A stretch of 64,000 nucleotides of DNA from Typhlomys cinereus. Taxonomy: Eukaryota; Chordata; Mammalia; Rodentia; Platacanthomyidae. Where the stretch lies: NCBI GenBank assembly GCA_023101885.1, contig JALPQD010000016.1, positions 6,346,396-6,410,395 on the forward strand, given 5' to 3'. Positions 27,951 to 40,269 of this stretch are shown here, piece after piece. The notes beneath the pieces were generated by a model. It saw only the letters and a program-made list of their open reading frames with translations. It ran no database searches and was not told the origin of the DNA. The position numbers and the translations under genes are program-made. Within the stretch, counting starts at the first letter, position 1, and the number at the start of each line of letters is the position of its first letter.

Positions 27951-29520
27951 GTTATTCTTGCTACAAACAATTTAGATAATGCTGTGCACCTCATTGGTCA
28001 TTTTTCAATGGCTTAATGAGTTGTAACTAGAGACTCCTTAGAAAAACAGAGAAAGAAATTTGCCCTACACCGGTATTGAAATATTACAAGAACTTTGACA
28101 AAGAATCCACTCAAAGAAAAAACATTTTGAATTATTTTTGTTGATGTTGTTCTCAGATTTTTGGCATAAACTTCTGATTTTGAAATGCCTTTGTACCTTG
28201 TGTGAGTTGTATTCATTTTTTAAACCTATTAACCTAGTTTCCTTGGCTGAAATGCTGCTCCCTCTTCCATCTCTACCAGCCAAGCCCACAATAGTAAATG
28301 GTAATGATGAGAAGATGTGGCGGGAGCTGGGCTGATGGAAATGAATCTGCTTTGCCAGGGCAACACAAAGCTAAAGACACTTCAAAAGATTTTGAAATTA
28401 TAGGAGGCCAGAGTAGGATGTGGTAAGCCCAGAACCTAAGGAGCAGAGGAACCGGCTTCTGGGCCACCCCACCTGCAGTTTCAGATCAAAGTAGACAGCT
28501 GGAATCTGTCCCAGTTTCTAAGGAGTGTGCTCGTTATGAACCCCTGGAGCCATCCCTAGGTGTGGCCAGCATCAGACGCTGGCTAAGACTTGACTCAGCT
28601 TTGGTAACTACCCATTTGTGCGGGGAAGGGAGACCGACCTCTCAGGCACCTGGTCTAGAAGGTCAGAGTTGTTTGAATTCCGGAGCTTTGCAGACGAGAG
28701 CATCATGTCTTCTTGTGATGCAGAAAGCTAAAGGCAATTCCAGATTCCATCTCTGCACTCACAGTATTACCAAATAAATAGAAAGGATTAGAAAGACCAC
28801 TACTTAAGGCAAAAGTAAGTGCCCAGCCTCTGTTTGAATCCTTCCTGTGACTGAGTAGCTAACAGCTTGCAGGGAGGATGCTGTCTTTTAGTACTTCTTG
28901 ATGTTCTTACAAGGAAACAAGTTGACTTTGTCTTGATTGACTCTTCCAGTGTCAGCTCTTTCGTGGTGGGAAGATGTATCATTTTTCCTCCAGGTGTCCT
29001 TTATCCCAAGCATCTCCAAATGGCCCCTTCCAAAAAATTTCTAGCTTCTTTACTAATGGCGGCAGAGTATCATCACTTCTTTCTCAAGAGCTCTGCTGTG
29101 ACAGGAACACAAGTCTAAGATAGATGGTGAGACCCTCCCCACCATGCTATACACATAGAGACCTTTCCTTTCACCTGCCTCAAGCCTTGCCAGACATCTG
29201 AGAACTGTATAGTACAGAGCATGTGGTGTCACCAGCCGTGGGATTCTCAACAAAGACTGAAGCTGTGTTGTTTGTTTGGTGCTGGGGATTCACAATAGGA
29301 CAACAGGATATGCCAAGTACATTCCCCCCACCCACTAAGCTTCATTTCCAGTTCACTGCTCCTTTTGAAAGACAGACCAAAACCAACTGGTAGAGCTACT
29401 GTGGCTTGCAGGGCTCCCGTGGGACACAGAAGATATGCTCACCTGGGATGGAAGAAAGGAATGGCGAACAGGACTTGGGAAACTGGCACAGGATAAACAT
29501 CAGGCCACAACAGAAATTGA
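27951..29520. other. Unassigned intergenic
   Basis: About 1.6 kb with no recognised repeat or gene; contains short chance open frames only. Confidence 0.45.
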
Positions 29521-29524
29521 GACT

Positions 29525-29945
29525 ATTAGGGGCTGAATAGTATTCCTTTCCACTCTTCACAAAGATGCTGAGGTCTGAGCCCCAATGTCTCAGAGCATAA
29601 TTTGTCTGGAGATGGAGTTTTTTGCATCACAGTTATTGTGAATAATCCAATATGACTCATGTCTTTACAAAAGAGAGAAGTGTGGGCGCAGACGCGTGTA
29701 GGAGAATGTCATGTGAAGATGAAAGCAGAGACCACACCGATGTTTCTGTAAGCAGGAGTGTGCCCATGAGAAGCTGGAGAGAAGCCTCAAACAGGTTTGT
29801 CCTCATAGCCTTCAGAGGAAACCAACATACATTTTTGATCTTGATTTTGTAGCCTCCAGATCTATGAGAGAGTAATTTCCGTGCAGAAGTCACTCAGTGG
29901 GTGGTATTCTGTTATGGTGGTCCCTAAAAGTGGAAGGCAAGATTG
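29525..29945 (+). repeat. MLT1 (MaLR) LTR
   Basis: GGGGCTGAATAGTATTCC, AATAATCCAATATGACTC, GAAGCTGGAGAGAAGC, GCCTTCAGAGGAAACCAA and CCTCCAGATCTATGAGAGAG follow MLT1 order nearly full-length. Confidence 0.85.
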
Positions 29946-30534
29946 TCTCAGGGGATAGTAAATGGTGGCCTGGCTGGAGCTGCCTTCATAGAAAGACTGA
30001 TCTTCTGTCTTCACACCCTCTGGTCTCCCGCATTGCTGGAGAAAACTAAAAACGAGTAGGAAAGCAGGATGGAGATGCAATTGGAGAATCAGTGAATGCA
30101 AGTGAGCTGGGGGAGGTTCTTACCCACTGTTGGGTAAGGAAGGGAGCAGGAAGGGAGCTGAGGAGTCCCCTGATCCATCGCTCTCTTTGGATCCTTGGGG
30201 AAACTTTCCCTGAGAAGAGTACGGCAGGGTAGCCAATGATGAACAGTCAAGGCTGAGATCCAGCCGTCCTGACTCCCAGACACACAGGTCTGTCTATCAG
30301 GACTGCTTTGTGGGCTAGCATGGCTGTCTTCCTCCTGCCACATACCCATCCTCACCTCTTTGGCATAGTGCCTTCTGAAAACATTTATTTGAATAGATGG
30401 TCCTTTGATATTCCAAATTAAAAGGTAAAAAGGGTATAATGGATGAGCATGGAGAGAATTGGAATGCTTGGTTACTGCTGTTGAGACCGTGAAATGGCTC
30501 AGCCCTGATGCACAACAGAACACCATTTATTCAG

Positions 30535-31250
30535 AGAAGTATTACCAAACAACTCAGCAATTCCACTGATATATAATATATACAATCAAAAGCAGGGACA
30601 CAGGTCCAGGTGCCAGCATCATAACGGCATTATTCACAAAAGTTAAAAGATGTCAACAAAATTTCCTTCATTAGATGGAGAAATAAGGTGTGGCATAAGC
30701 ATACAGTAGAATATTATTTGATCTCAATAGATGGAGAAATAAAATGTGATGAACCTCGAAGACACTATCCTAAGCGAAATAAGCCAGACATGAAAAGGAC
30801 AAATACTGCATGATTCTGCTTATATAGGGTCCCCATTGTCATCAAATTCATGGAGACAGAAAATTGAATGAGGTTATCAATCTTGCTTTGCTTTTTGAGA
30901 TGGAATCTTATTTTACAGCCTATACTGTCCTCCTGCCTCCCAGTCCTTAAGTACTGGGCCTAAAGGGGCGTGCCTAGGTAGGCTTGGTTTGCGGTTGCTG
31001 TTATGTGTTTCTTTCTGGGGCTGAGGGTCAGACCTAGGCACTCAGACAGGCTAAGCAAGTACTGTACCACTGAGCTTCATCCCAGGCTGGGAGTTATTTG
31101 CGATGGATATAAGGTTTCCATTTGGGATTCTGATTAGTAGTGGTGGCCGCACGAGTTGTAGTTTAATGCCATCGAACTAAGCATTTTGAAATAGTGAACA
31201 GGACAAAATTTATGTTATGCATAATCTACCAAAATAAAAAAAAGTTTATT
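30535..31250 (+). repeat. Ancient L1M 3' region with B1 and ID insertions
   Basis: CAGCAATTCCACTGATATAT, GGCATTATTCACAAAAGTTA, ATAAGCCAGACATGAAAAGG are the mammalian L1 ORF2 end/3' UTR. Reverse B1 (about 30890-30980) and reverse ID (31012-31090) interrupt it. Confidence 0.8.
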
Positions 31251-31472
31251 TTCTGAAAAAAGCACACACAAATGGAAGGATCCTCCTTCTATCCCACCTT
31301 TATCACCCACCTAGAGCTTCCCACTAAGACCTCTCGGGAGTCTCCTTCCACAGATGGTTCTTGATCGCACAGGTAAGTTCTCTCTTTCTATGCATTCTCC
31401 CTAGCTAGCAAGCTAGACATGGTACCCATATTTGGCCTTTTCACTTGTTTTTGGAGAGTATCATCATTCTTT

Positions 31473-31515
31473 ATCTATCTATCTATCTATCCATCTATCC
31501 ATCTATCTACCTATC
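31473..31515. repeat. (ATCT)n microsatellite
   Basis: Interrupted tetranucleotide run. Confidence 0.9.
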
Positions 31516-31589
31516 TCTCTCTCTCCCATAATAAAATATTTTAAAAGTCAGTTCATCCTGAGAAAGAGGGAGAGAAAGAGAAAGAAACA

Positions 31590-31820
31590 GAAAGAGAGAA
31601 GATTCATGCTACGACTCATGAGTGAAGGAAAGAAAACAACTTGCGAGTGTTGGTTCTCTCCTTCTACCATGTAGGCTTCTGAGGACTGAACTCACATTGC
31701 CTTACAAACTGAAACTCTCCCTTTCTCTGTGCAGCCCAGAACATTCTCAAACTCACAATCCTCCTGCCTCGGTCTCGAGTCCTAGGATACCATACATGGG
31801 CCACCACACTTGACACTTAA
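31590..31820 (-). repeat. B2-like fragment then B1-like SINE
   Basis: CTCTCCTTCTACCATGTAGG (reverse B2/B4 type) and reverse B1 at 31725-31820 (AATCCTCCTGCCTCGGTCTC). Confidence 0.5.
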
Positions 31821-32059
31821 GGCCTTTTATTGGCTGTAGCCTCCCTACATAATGTTTTGAGACTCCCGGTGGAAAACACTCTGTCTCGGCCTCATTCTCT
31901 CCTGCGCAGATGCACGCTTCGGTTCTGAATTCATTCTTTGGAGTTAAGACCTTAACCATCATGAAAATGCAAATGCCGTCATCCTCAAATGCAAAATGGA
32001 CATTTCCAGGGTAGAGGGCTTTGTGCAGAAATCTCATTATGTAGGTAGCCTTTAGAAAA

Positions 32060-32175
32060 TAGGGGTGCTGGTGCACACCTGTAATCTCTGCTCTCAGGTG
32101 ACAGAGACAGGATCACAGAAAGGTCAAGGACAGCGTGGGCTACAACTAATGAGACTATATCTGCCCCCTTCCTGA
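32060..32175 (+). repeat. B1-like SINE
   Basis: GTGCACACCTGTAATCTCTG and a gapped 3' part. Confidence 0.65.
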
Positions 32176-32239
32176 GAAAGAGAGGATATTATAAAGGGCA
32201 GAACTGGAGTCTGTTGCTAGGTGCTGATGTAGCGGCCAA

Positions 32240-32440
32240 CAGCTACATAGCGCTTATCCTGAGGCATCTAATGCCCTAACCATGTTAGGCACACTAATTC
32301 ATTTAATCTCTGCAACAACTTGATGGTATAGGTGCTGTCATTAATTATCCCCATTTTACAGTCGCTCCCAGGCATGAAGTACTTATGCTAAGTACCTTGC
32401 TTAAGATCTAGTGAAAGAGAGCTGAGATTAAACCCACACA
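32240..32440 (+). repeat. MIR element
   Basis: AATTCATTTAATCTCTGCAA, CCCCATTTTACAG and ACCTTGCTTAAG follow the MIR core order. Confidence 0.8.
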
Positions 32441-32819
32441 GTGGGGCTTTGGGCTCTCCCGCTTGCGTCCTTATTGCCTCTTGGGCATGTAAATGTTTAC
32501 TAAATTTCACTCCTGGCCCTGAGGATGGCAATGATGTCTTAGACATAAGCTGCAATCTGTAGTTCACCGATGTGACAAACTCATGACTTACTTCAACACA
32601 AAGCAGAGGGTTTGTCAGTGTATGACATGAGTGCTGAACTGCTACATGGAGAAAGTGATGTTTCATTGTGTAGGGAACCAGCATTTAGGAAGCAACTGTC
32701 TACCCATCACCTGTTATTTGAAATGTCGTGTCCTTCCAGTTTATCCTTGTATCTCCTGATACATTTATTTCATAGACTGACAAAATTAACTGAGGCTTCC
32801 TAAAGTGCATGAAAGCGGC

Positions 32820-33180
32820 AGTGGTGAGATTCCCTCCCAGGCTCTAACTCAGAGCTGGAGCCTCTCGAAGGCGAGTGCCAGCCGGGAGCCTGGTGAAGGA
32901 GCCTGGCAAGGGCCTCCCATGCCCTGACCACCAACGTCCTCCACCGGCAAAGCACGGACTCTCTAGTTGGCTGAGTGGGTGGGAAGCGCTGTCCTTGGCA
33001 GATTTGCCCAAGCTGATTAACGAGACTAAAGCACTTTGGAGGTGAAATTGCCTATAAAAAGGTTCCCACAGTTGCTGGCAGCGAGGCAGAGACAGGTTGG
33101 GAGAAGGTGGTAGGACAATGGAGGAATCCTTCGGCAGCCCCAGAGGGTACATCCCTGGAGTAAAGCTTTCAACTCTCCCC
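32820..33180. promoter_or_regulatory. Unique GC-moderate island, candidate cis element
   Basis: Repeat-free sequence with CTGATTAACGAG, CACTTTGGAGGTGA and a TATA-like CCTATAAAAAGG at 33050-33061. No exon or transcript evidence; candidate only. Confidence 0.3.
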
Positions 33181-33437
33181 AAATTGTGCTATCACTATAC
33201 CCTAACTATGCTAGATTTTCATATTTTTCATTAAGTTGACTTGCTTCAAAAAATCACTAACACCTGAGACCAAAGAAATCAGCGACTTTCTTCTGCTTCA
33301 TATTTTGAAGGTCCAAGGTCTATCAGAATAGTCCAACTCACTGGAAAACCAATCTTCCAATTTTCTAGAAATACTAATGACACATCAAAGGAAATGAAGC
33401 TATCATCACAACCATCATCTTGCATGTTTGTGTGCAC

Positions 33438-33460
33438 GTGTGTGTGTGTGTGTGTGTGTG
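33438..33460. repeat. (TG)n microsatellite
   Basis: Short TG run. Confidence 0.85.
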
Positions 33461-33519
33461 CAGAAGTGTGCACCAGTACAAATGAGTCATGCATTCCTCA
33501 GGCATGGACTACATTTTTT

Positions 33520-33910
33520 TTTTTTTTTGATACAGTGTCACTTACTGGTCTAGTTTGGAGCTGGCCAAGTTAGGATGGTTGTCTATCAAGCTCCAGAACT
33601 CTACGCATCTCTGCTTCCCTAGTGTTTGGATTACAAACATGTGCCACAATGTCCATTAAAAAAAAAAAAAAAAAAAAAAAAAACTGCTCCAGGGGCAGAA
33701 CTCAGGTCCTGTGCTTTCAACACAAGCACTTGTCCTGACAAAGTGAGCTACCATCCAAACGTTTGTTTTGTTGCAATGAGGTCTTGCTATGTAGCCCTAG
33801 CCAACCTGGAACTTGCTATGTACACCAGGCTGGTCTGGAGCTTAAAGCTATCCTCCTGCTTCTGCCTCTTCAGTGCTGGAATTATAAGTATGTACTCCCA
33901 CACTGGACTG
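33520..33910 (-). repeat. Two reverse B1-like SINEs with poly(A) between
   Basis: Units at 33520-33655 and 33770-33910 (GAGGTCTTGCTATGTAGCCC), separated by an A-run of about 25 at 33658-33682. Confidence 0.75.
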
Positions 33911-34119
33911 AAGTCAGCATCTTAAAAGAAATGACATCTTTCAGCAAGTCAGAAACATGGGGAAAATACTGCCCTGTGAGCTTTTGAAAGTCATGAGTCC
34001 TGGGTCTAGCAGGGAGAGCTGCAAAGGTCACTTGCCAGCTGTGATTTCTCACTCCCTGCTACCTTGGGAAGGGCCTGGGTTCAACCCCCAACAGTGAAAA
34101 AATAAAACATGTGCATCCA

Positions 34120-34240
34120 TCCCAATGAGCGGCTCTTACCTCATCATCCATATTATCCAGGAGGTGGAGGCGGGAGAATCGAAAGTTAAGACAAGCCTGG
34201 GCTATGTAGCAAGAAGCTGTCTCAAAAAGAGAGGGGAAAG
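34120..34240 (+). repeat. B1-like SINE
   Basis: AGGAGGTGGAGGCGGGAGAA and AGAAGCTGTCTCAAAAAGA. Confidence 0.75.
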
Positions 34241-34329
34241 TTTGTCTGTCATTGGTAACAGGCACAGCAATATCACGAGCTTCGTGACAGGAGGCACCGA
34301 GGATACAGCATCACGCTAGTGGTGCTGCT

Positions 34330-34640
34330 GCCAAAAATTTGCCCTGAGGGGCAGTGTGCAAAATACTCCTTCTGTACTCTTCAAAGGCAAGGTCATGAGA
34401 AAATGGGAAAGGTGAGAGATACTTCAGATGAAAGGAGCCCAAGTACACATGATGTCAAATGTAATTATGTGGTCCTGGACCAGGAAAAAAAACTGCTTTA
34501 CATTAGTGAGACAATTGGAGAATTTTAAGTGAGACCTGTAGTCTATAATCATCAATACTAATAAAGCCACTTCGAATAGGTTTGTATTACGAAATGGCAG
34601 AAGTATGTTGAGAATCATTTCAGAAAAAGACCGGAGATTC
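34330..34640 (+). repeat. Ancient L1 3' UTR (L1ME-like)
   Basis: GGTCCTGGACCAGGAAAAAA, GTGAGACAATTGGAGAATTT then GTGAGACCTGTAGTCTATAA match old L1 3' UTR. Confidence 0.6.
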
Positions 34641-34699
34641 TGTCCTAATCCCAAGCCAAATTTCATCTAATGATTTTGGTTTCAAGTCTCAAGTCAGAA

Positions 34700-35180
34700 A
34701 CTCAAACAATTTTTTAAAATCAAACACAGTACAGTATGAAGGCATGCTACTTTGATACTTGCATGCTCAAGAATGATGATAGGAAAATGTTAAAAATCTG
34801 TTTTCCCATAACCACATCATTACATTTCTATAGGCATAGAAAATGTTGCATGTCCAGGAGACACACTGCAATTTATGACAAACAAGTGCTGAAAGTGAGC
34901 TGAGATACTGAGATGTTTTGTGCAGCGTTTACTGGCAGCATTGGAAGTACGCCACAGACCTTTGTGGCTAGAACATGAAGTAGACAACTACTTGTACTCA
35001 GCAGGGACTATGCAGAGAACTCACACGAGTATGCCCAGAACTCCTCAGGGTTATTACACGCATCATGCGTTTGATTTTGAATTAGTTTTTCATCATTGTA
35101 TGTTCAGAAACCTTTTACCATTGCCAGATTTTTCCTGACCCCATATTTAGTTCTAAGAAGCTGTGGACTAGACCTGAAAA
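34700..35180. other. Unassigned intergenic
   Basis: Diverged AT-rich sequence; perhaps an old DNA transposon. No gene signal. Confidence 0.35.
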
Positions 35181-35184
35181 TTGT

Positions 35185-35610
35185 GTTAAACTGGATGTGA
35201 TGAAGTGCCTGTACCCGTGCTCGGGAGGCCAAAATGGGAAGATCATTGTAAGTTCGAGGTTAGTTTGGGCTATATAGTAAGTTCCACAGTGAAAGGCTAT
35301 GTCAGAAAGAAGGAGGAGGAGGAGCTAGAGAAATGACTCAGGGGTTAAAGCCTTTGCCTCGAAAGCAAGAGGACCGGAGTTTGGATCCCCTGTTTCCACT
35401 TGCAAATGTCAGACAAAAATGGAAAAGGCCTGTAGTTGCAGTCATGGAAGGCAGAGCCTGGGAAAATCCAGAGCAAAGTAATAGGAGGTAAAGCAATCCA
35501 GGGTGATTCCCAGTGTCACGCTTGAACCTCCACGGGCTTGTACACATGTCTACACACATACATACACAGGTATGCCTACCCACATGCAAACACATTAGCA
35601 CACCGAGGGG
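35185..35610 (+). repeat. B1-like then B2-like tRNA-derived SINE
   Basis: B1 at 35185-35320 (GGATGTGATGAAGTGCCTGT); tRNA-derived SINE at 35325-35610 with CAGGGGTTAAAGCC and the family body. Confidence 0.8.
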
Positions 35611-35845
35611 GAAAAAGAAAGAAAAGGGGAAGGACAAAGAGCAGGATAAAGAGGAAGAGGAGAAGAAGGAAATTAATTCAAAATTATTCAAAAGCAATAA
35701 TCCCAAATCACATTAGTATTTATTTTGAGGTGGTGGAATTAATTAAGCTTTCTCTTTGTTCTTGTTTGTATCTTTGTTTTCTTACTTTTCCTCCTTTTCT
35801 TTTGAAAAAGTAACATGTGTGGTTAAAAAAAAAAAAAAGGCTGAA

Positions 35846-36130
35846 GGGGCTGGAGAGGTGGCTCAGGGCTTAAGCTTCTGCCTTGTAGGCAGAAGGTCCT
35901 GAGTTGGGATCCTAGACCCAGGTATAGACGCCGGGCAAGGCAGAAGTGGGGGGGGGGGCGGCCTGAGTTTCTGGTCCTGGTAGGGCGGAGCCTGTGAATC
36001 CCAGGGCGGAGCCTGTGAATCCTGGGGCAGAGTAAACAAGAAGGAAGTGGAGGCTGTCCACGGTGGTTCCCGAATTCGCCCTTGGTTCTACACACACACA
36101 CACACAATGGAATAAAGAATAAAAAAAATA
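35846..36130 (+). mobile_element. Young GC-rich subfamily SINE, copy 5
   Basis: Has the CAGAGTAAACAAG segment, a run of about 10 G near 35949, and an internal tandem duplication of GGGCGGAGCCTGTGAATCC (about 35982-36025). Short GCTGAA duplication at both ends. Confidence 0.88.
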
Positions 36131-36137
36131 GCTGAAA

Positions 36138-36200
36138 TACCGGGGCGTAGCTCAGTAGTCAAGTGCTCACTTAAACCAATCATCATCATCATCATCATCT
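36138..36200 (+). repeat. ID fragment and (ATC)n
   Basis: GGGGCGTAGCTCAGTAGTCA then ATC repeats. Confidence 0.55.
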
Positions 36201-36254
36201 CCAGGCCTAAAAAGTACCTGCAGTATAAGCCGCCCAGCCCTCTGAAGGTGAATC

Positions 36255-36635
36255 CCGATGCCCGCTTCAGTTCCCACTGAAAGGTGTGCTCAGTTCATCA
36301 ATGAACTAGGCGGTTAGGTTGTATTAAGGTATGACCCTTTTGGCTCCCAGCTAGTGGTTCTGTTTTGGATGGTTGTGGAGTCAAGCTGGCAGAGGTGGGT
36401 CATTGGAGGTGGGCCTTTGAGGATTATAGCCCAGCCCCACTTCCAAGTTCCAAACCAGTTCTCTGCTTCATATTCTAGCCAAAATGTGAGGAGATCCACT
36501 GCCCGCTCCACAATTGCCACTCTGCCATGTTGTGCCGCCACGAGGGGCTAAAACTTCTGAAACTGTAGAGCAAAATATACCCTTTCTCCTTTTATCAGTT
36601 GTTTTTATCATCATGATGAGGAAAGTAATACAAAT
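36255..36635 (+). repeat. Rodent interspersed repeat (unclassified)
   Basis: Ordered blocks GGTGGGTCATTGGAGGTGGG, CAAAATATACCC, CAGTTGTTTTTATCATCATG resemble a common rodent repeat with an AATAAA-like 3' end. Confidence 0.45.
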
Positions 36636-36689
36636 GGCCCCTCTCATCTCTCCCTCTACAAATGCTGCCCCCCTCCCGTCCCACCAATC

Positions 36690-37145
36690 TGTATCTGGCT
36701 TCGTCCCCAGTTATCAATCTACCTTCCTGGTTCTTCACATGGAGACAAAAACACTTTGTGTGTGTGAGAACTGTCTAGAATTTCATTGCGTTGGCCTCGT
36801 TGATTGCCATTCCTATTATTGTGGATAGCTAAGCCTTTTTCAATCTCTTCAAAGCAAGACTGCAACTAACGACAGTCACTTTGTTGTGCACACGTGGACA
36901 TAAATGTGAGGGACAGATTCCCACGAGCAGAGTTGCTTTGTGAAAGTACCTGTGCCATTCATGTTGTCACAGGCTTGTCTGAGCACTCCCATCTTCCGAC
37001 AGCCTCCCCCACAGAGAATGCTTTGCATTTTTGAGTCTCTGCCTAGCTCACAGATATTTAAAATGCTATCTGCTGGTCAGTTCAATTTGCATTGCTATTG
37101 TAAGTGTAGATGAGTATCTTATCATTTACCCTAAATGATGTTTGT
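36690..37145 (-). repeat. Ancient L1M fragment
   Basis: GGACATAAATGTGAGGGACA, GCAGAGTTGCTTTGTGAAAG and CAATTTGCATTGCTATTG are reverse L1M ORF2/3' sequence. Confidence 0.65.
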
Positions 37146-37289
37146 TGTTTTTTTCCCCTTGATTTTCCTGCACTTCTATGAACTCAGTCTTCCCCTGGAG
37201 AAAAACCGCTGTCATTCCTCCCGAGTGTTCCCTTCTAATGCATTTGGACCACTGTGTGTCACATCATGCCCAAAGAGTCCACTCCCCCT

Positions 37290-37370
37290 GCCCCCTGGTG
37301 CTATGGACTGAACCCAGGACCTCCCACATAAAAATCAAATGCTCTACCATTGAGCTACATTCTCCACTCT
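37290..37370 (-). repeat. ID-like SINE
   Basis: GGACTGAACCCAGGACCTCC and GCTCTACCATTGAGCTACAT. Confidence 0.75.
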
Positions 37371-37399
37371 CCTTTGGGATTCTCTAGTTGTCAAGGTGA

Positions 37400-37830
37400 A
37401 GGTCCAAAACTCCAGTGGGCCTCCCACCGTCCTCTGCTGAGACTTTGCAGCCTGTCTTGCCTGGCTGTCTACTCCTGAGGAACAGAGCAAACATCTCCAT
37501 GGCTCTGCATCGCTGTATTCCCCCACGACTTTGGAAGTCATTAAAAGCTTTGCTGCGAACAGAACAGTTCATTCAGCTGAAGGCCCTGAAAGGCCCTTTT
37601 GTGCTGCATCCATCTCGACGCAATGTTCTCTGAAAGAGAAAAGACTTGCACAAAGCTGACATCCTAAGAACGCTAGTTAATGAGCTACAGGCGCCCTTGC
37701 CTCATTAGTAGGCTATGCACATGCCAGCAGACTGTCAGTTCCTCCTGCTCAGCTCAGTGCCCACGTAGATTCTAAAGGTGGCATTTCTCTGTCCAGTTTC
37801 CCCCACACAAACGCTCTATAATCAGAGATT
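37400..37830. promoter_or_regulatory. Unique island, candidate conserved noncoding
   Basis: Repeat-free with TCATTAAAAGCTTTGCTG, GCTAGTTAATGAGC and CCTCATTAGT homeobox-type motifs. Candidate only. Confidence 0.25.
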
Positions 37831-38214
37831 CCTCCCTCAATGTGCCCCCCCCCCTTAGTGAGAGCTTTATAGACAAGGAATTTTTTTCTCTCTCTCTAGC
37901 TAAGTAAGGTAGGTCACCTTAAGATGCCAGCCAGCATTTGACCTTACTTACATTGTGCAGATAGCCCAGACTTTGAATCCAGGTGAACTAGTGCCCAAAC
38001 CCTTGTTCTGCACTTGCCTGGCTAGATGATCTTGGCAGATGACCTCTTTCACTAGTATTTTCTCCCCAAATATGGATTTATGACAGAACTCGTGCTGCAG
38101 GTGCTGGTGCTCATATCTTGGGGTAGAGAAAGCCGATGCTGGGACTGTAGAAGAACAGCAGTGAGGTGATTCACTTGCCTGCATCTTCCTCCCAGGAAAT
38201 AAAATCAAGAAAGT

Positions 38215-38440
38215 ACCATGTGGTGTACATGCCTGTACTTATAGCACAGGGAGGCAGAGGCAGGAAGACCAGAAGTGCAAGGCCAACCTCAGTGATATAC
38301 AGCGAGTTGGAGGCCAGCCTGGATACAGACTCTGTCTAGGGAAAGAAAAAAAAAAAAAAAAGACTGGCAAGATGGTTCAGCAAGTAAAGGCACCTGACCC
38401 AGGCTTCCTAATCTCCGTGCATGCAGGCATACCAGCATGC

Positions 38441-38490
<50 letters not shown>
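38215..38490 (+). repeat. B1-like, then B2/B4-like SINE with (AC)n
   Basis: B1 at 38215-38350; GACTGGCAAGATGGTTCAGC head at 38360 followed by a 47-bp AC run (38443-38489). Confidence 0.75.
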
Positions 38491-38493
<3 letters not shown>

Positions 38494-38499
38494 TAAATT

Positions 38500-39515
38500 A
38501 ATTAGTAAAAACAAGAAATCAAGCTCCCCACATTTCCTTTTGAGCTAAATCTCAGAAACTCATTGTTATACTATTGCCCTCAAAGTAATTAAATAGAATT
38601 CTTGCCCTGGCTTCTCAGCCTCTGTGATGTGACTCCTACCTACCTCCTAATGGCCAGTCTTGTAGCTGGTCTTGGGCTCTGAGCACTAGCTACCATGGAC
38701 ATTTCCAAGTCTGTGAACCTTTAAAAATGTTTCTCATGTTTCCTCCAGCCTCTAACCCTGGAAGCCACGTCCATCCCTTGTCACTGCAACTAACTTCTTT
38801 GCAGTGGTCAGACTTTGGCCCTGCTTCCCTCACTTGGAACGGTGGGTATCTAAGCCCATGCCTGCCTGACATCTGCATTGTGTGTTTGTGATATCTAACT
38901 TCCCATCAGTTTCCTGTGCTGGACTGCATGCGTCACAAGGATGTGTTTCTAGAGCTGGCACAATGACTGATACCGAAGTGTCCCACTGAACATCTAGGGC
39001 AGAAAGGAGACAGGCTGGTGGGGATATGGCTGTGCACCTTGGCTCTCCACAGCAGGGGGCAGTCAGTAGATAGCAACTCCCCTGGACCAGGGCCCTGAGG
39101 CAGGGGTGGGTTTGAGCAGATGGATGATGGCATTTTAAGGACAGGCCCTTTGAAATTCTCTTCTGAGCTTGCCTGAGTGCTTAGTTCTTAGCTTGGGGAA
39201 GCTTCAAAGTCATTTTCAACTCTAATTACCCCAACACTGTGCCCCAGGTGACTGCCACACTTGGCCCCAAAACTTCCCTTTGCAAATTAGGAGACATCCC
39301 CACAGTTAAAAACTTGCCTGGAGCCCAAAAGAAAACTCTGCCCTTTGTTCCTCCCAAAACCACAGTGGGGGAACAGGAGCTGAAAGCTAAGAATGCTTTG
39401 GGCCTCGGTTTACCTACAGGGGTGAGGCAACTCTGCTGCCCTGGGTTTGCCTAGCTCAGGGGCTGCAAGATGCAGTGCTTGGGCTACCAAAGGGGTATTG
39501 TAAGAATCCTAGGGG
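38500..39515. other. Unassigned intergenic
   Basis: About 1 kb of unique-looking sequence; no repeat or coding pattern recognised. Confidence 0.45.
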
Positions 39516-39519
39516 GCTT

Positions 39520-39715
39520 TGTTCATTTGTCTGTTTTTGCATTTGTATGTGTACCCACCTATGTGTGCATCTGCGGAGGCCAGAGATTGATGGTCAGTGT
39601 CTTCCTCTATTGCTATACTGGTTTTTTACGTGAGTGCTGGAAATCCAAATTCAGGTTCTCATACTTGCACAACGAACTCTACCTGCTGAACCATCTCGCC
39701 AACATTTCCCCCTGC
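39520..39715 (-). repeat. B4-like SINE
   Basis: GTGCATCTGCGGAGGCCAGA and GAACCATCTCGCCAAC are reverse B4/B2-type. Confidence 0.65.
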
Positions 39716-39731
39716 CTTTCATAAGCAACGT

Positions 39732-39995
39732 TGGGGGCTGAAGAGATGGCTCAGGGGTTAAGACTCTGTCTCGCAAGCAGAAAGTCCTGAGTTTGGATCC
39801 TGGATCCCAGATCTTATGTTTTAAAAAAAAATACTAGGTGAATATGACAGTGGAATTTCCAGCCCCAGAATGTGGAGCCTGGAAAACCCCAGAGCAAAGC
39901 AATAAGGAGGTACAGAAATCCAGGATGATTCTGAATGTCACCCTTGGGCCCCTACAGCCACACACAAGTGCCCTCTAGTACCCACACAAAAATAA
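39732..39995 (+). repeat. B2-like tRNA-derived SINE
   Basis: GGGGCTGAAGAGATGGCTCA head and full body; short tail. Confidence 0.9.
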
Positions 39996-40269
39996 GCAGA
40001 AATTGTAATTACAGATTCAAGCACAGGCTTTAATGAGGTGACTATTTAGAGAAACGATGGTACACACTCAAGGTGTGGGTGTAGGCTGCTCAAGAAAGAC
40101 TCATCTTTTTTGTAACCCAAGATTTTGTATAAAAATCAAGATTTGGGGATTTTCTTAAAAATCCAAGAAGTCCCATCAAGTGGGATGCAGAGAGTCCATT
40201 TGCACGCTTGTAGGACAGGCTGAAGTGGCCCCACCTCCTTTACACAAGGGCAGTTTTGTGTTATGTGGT

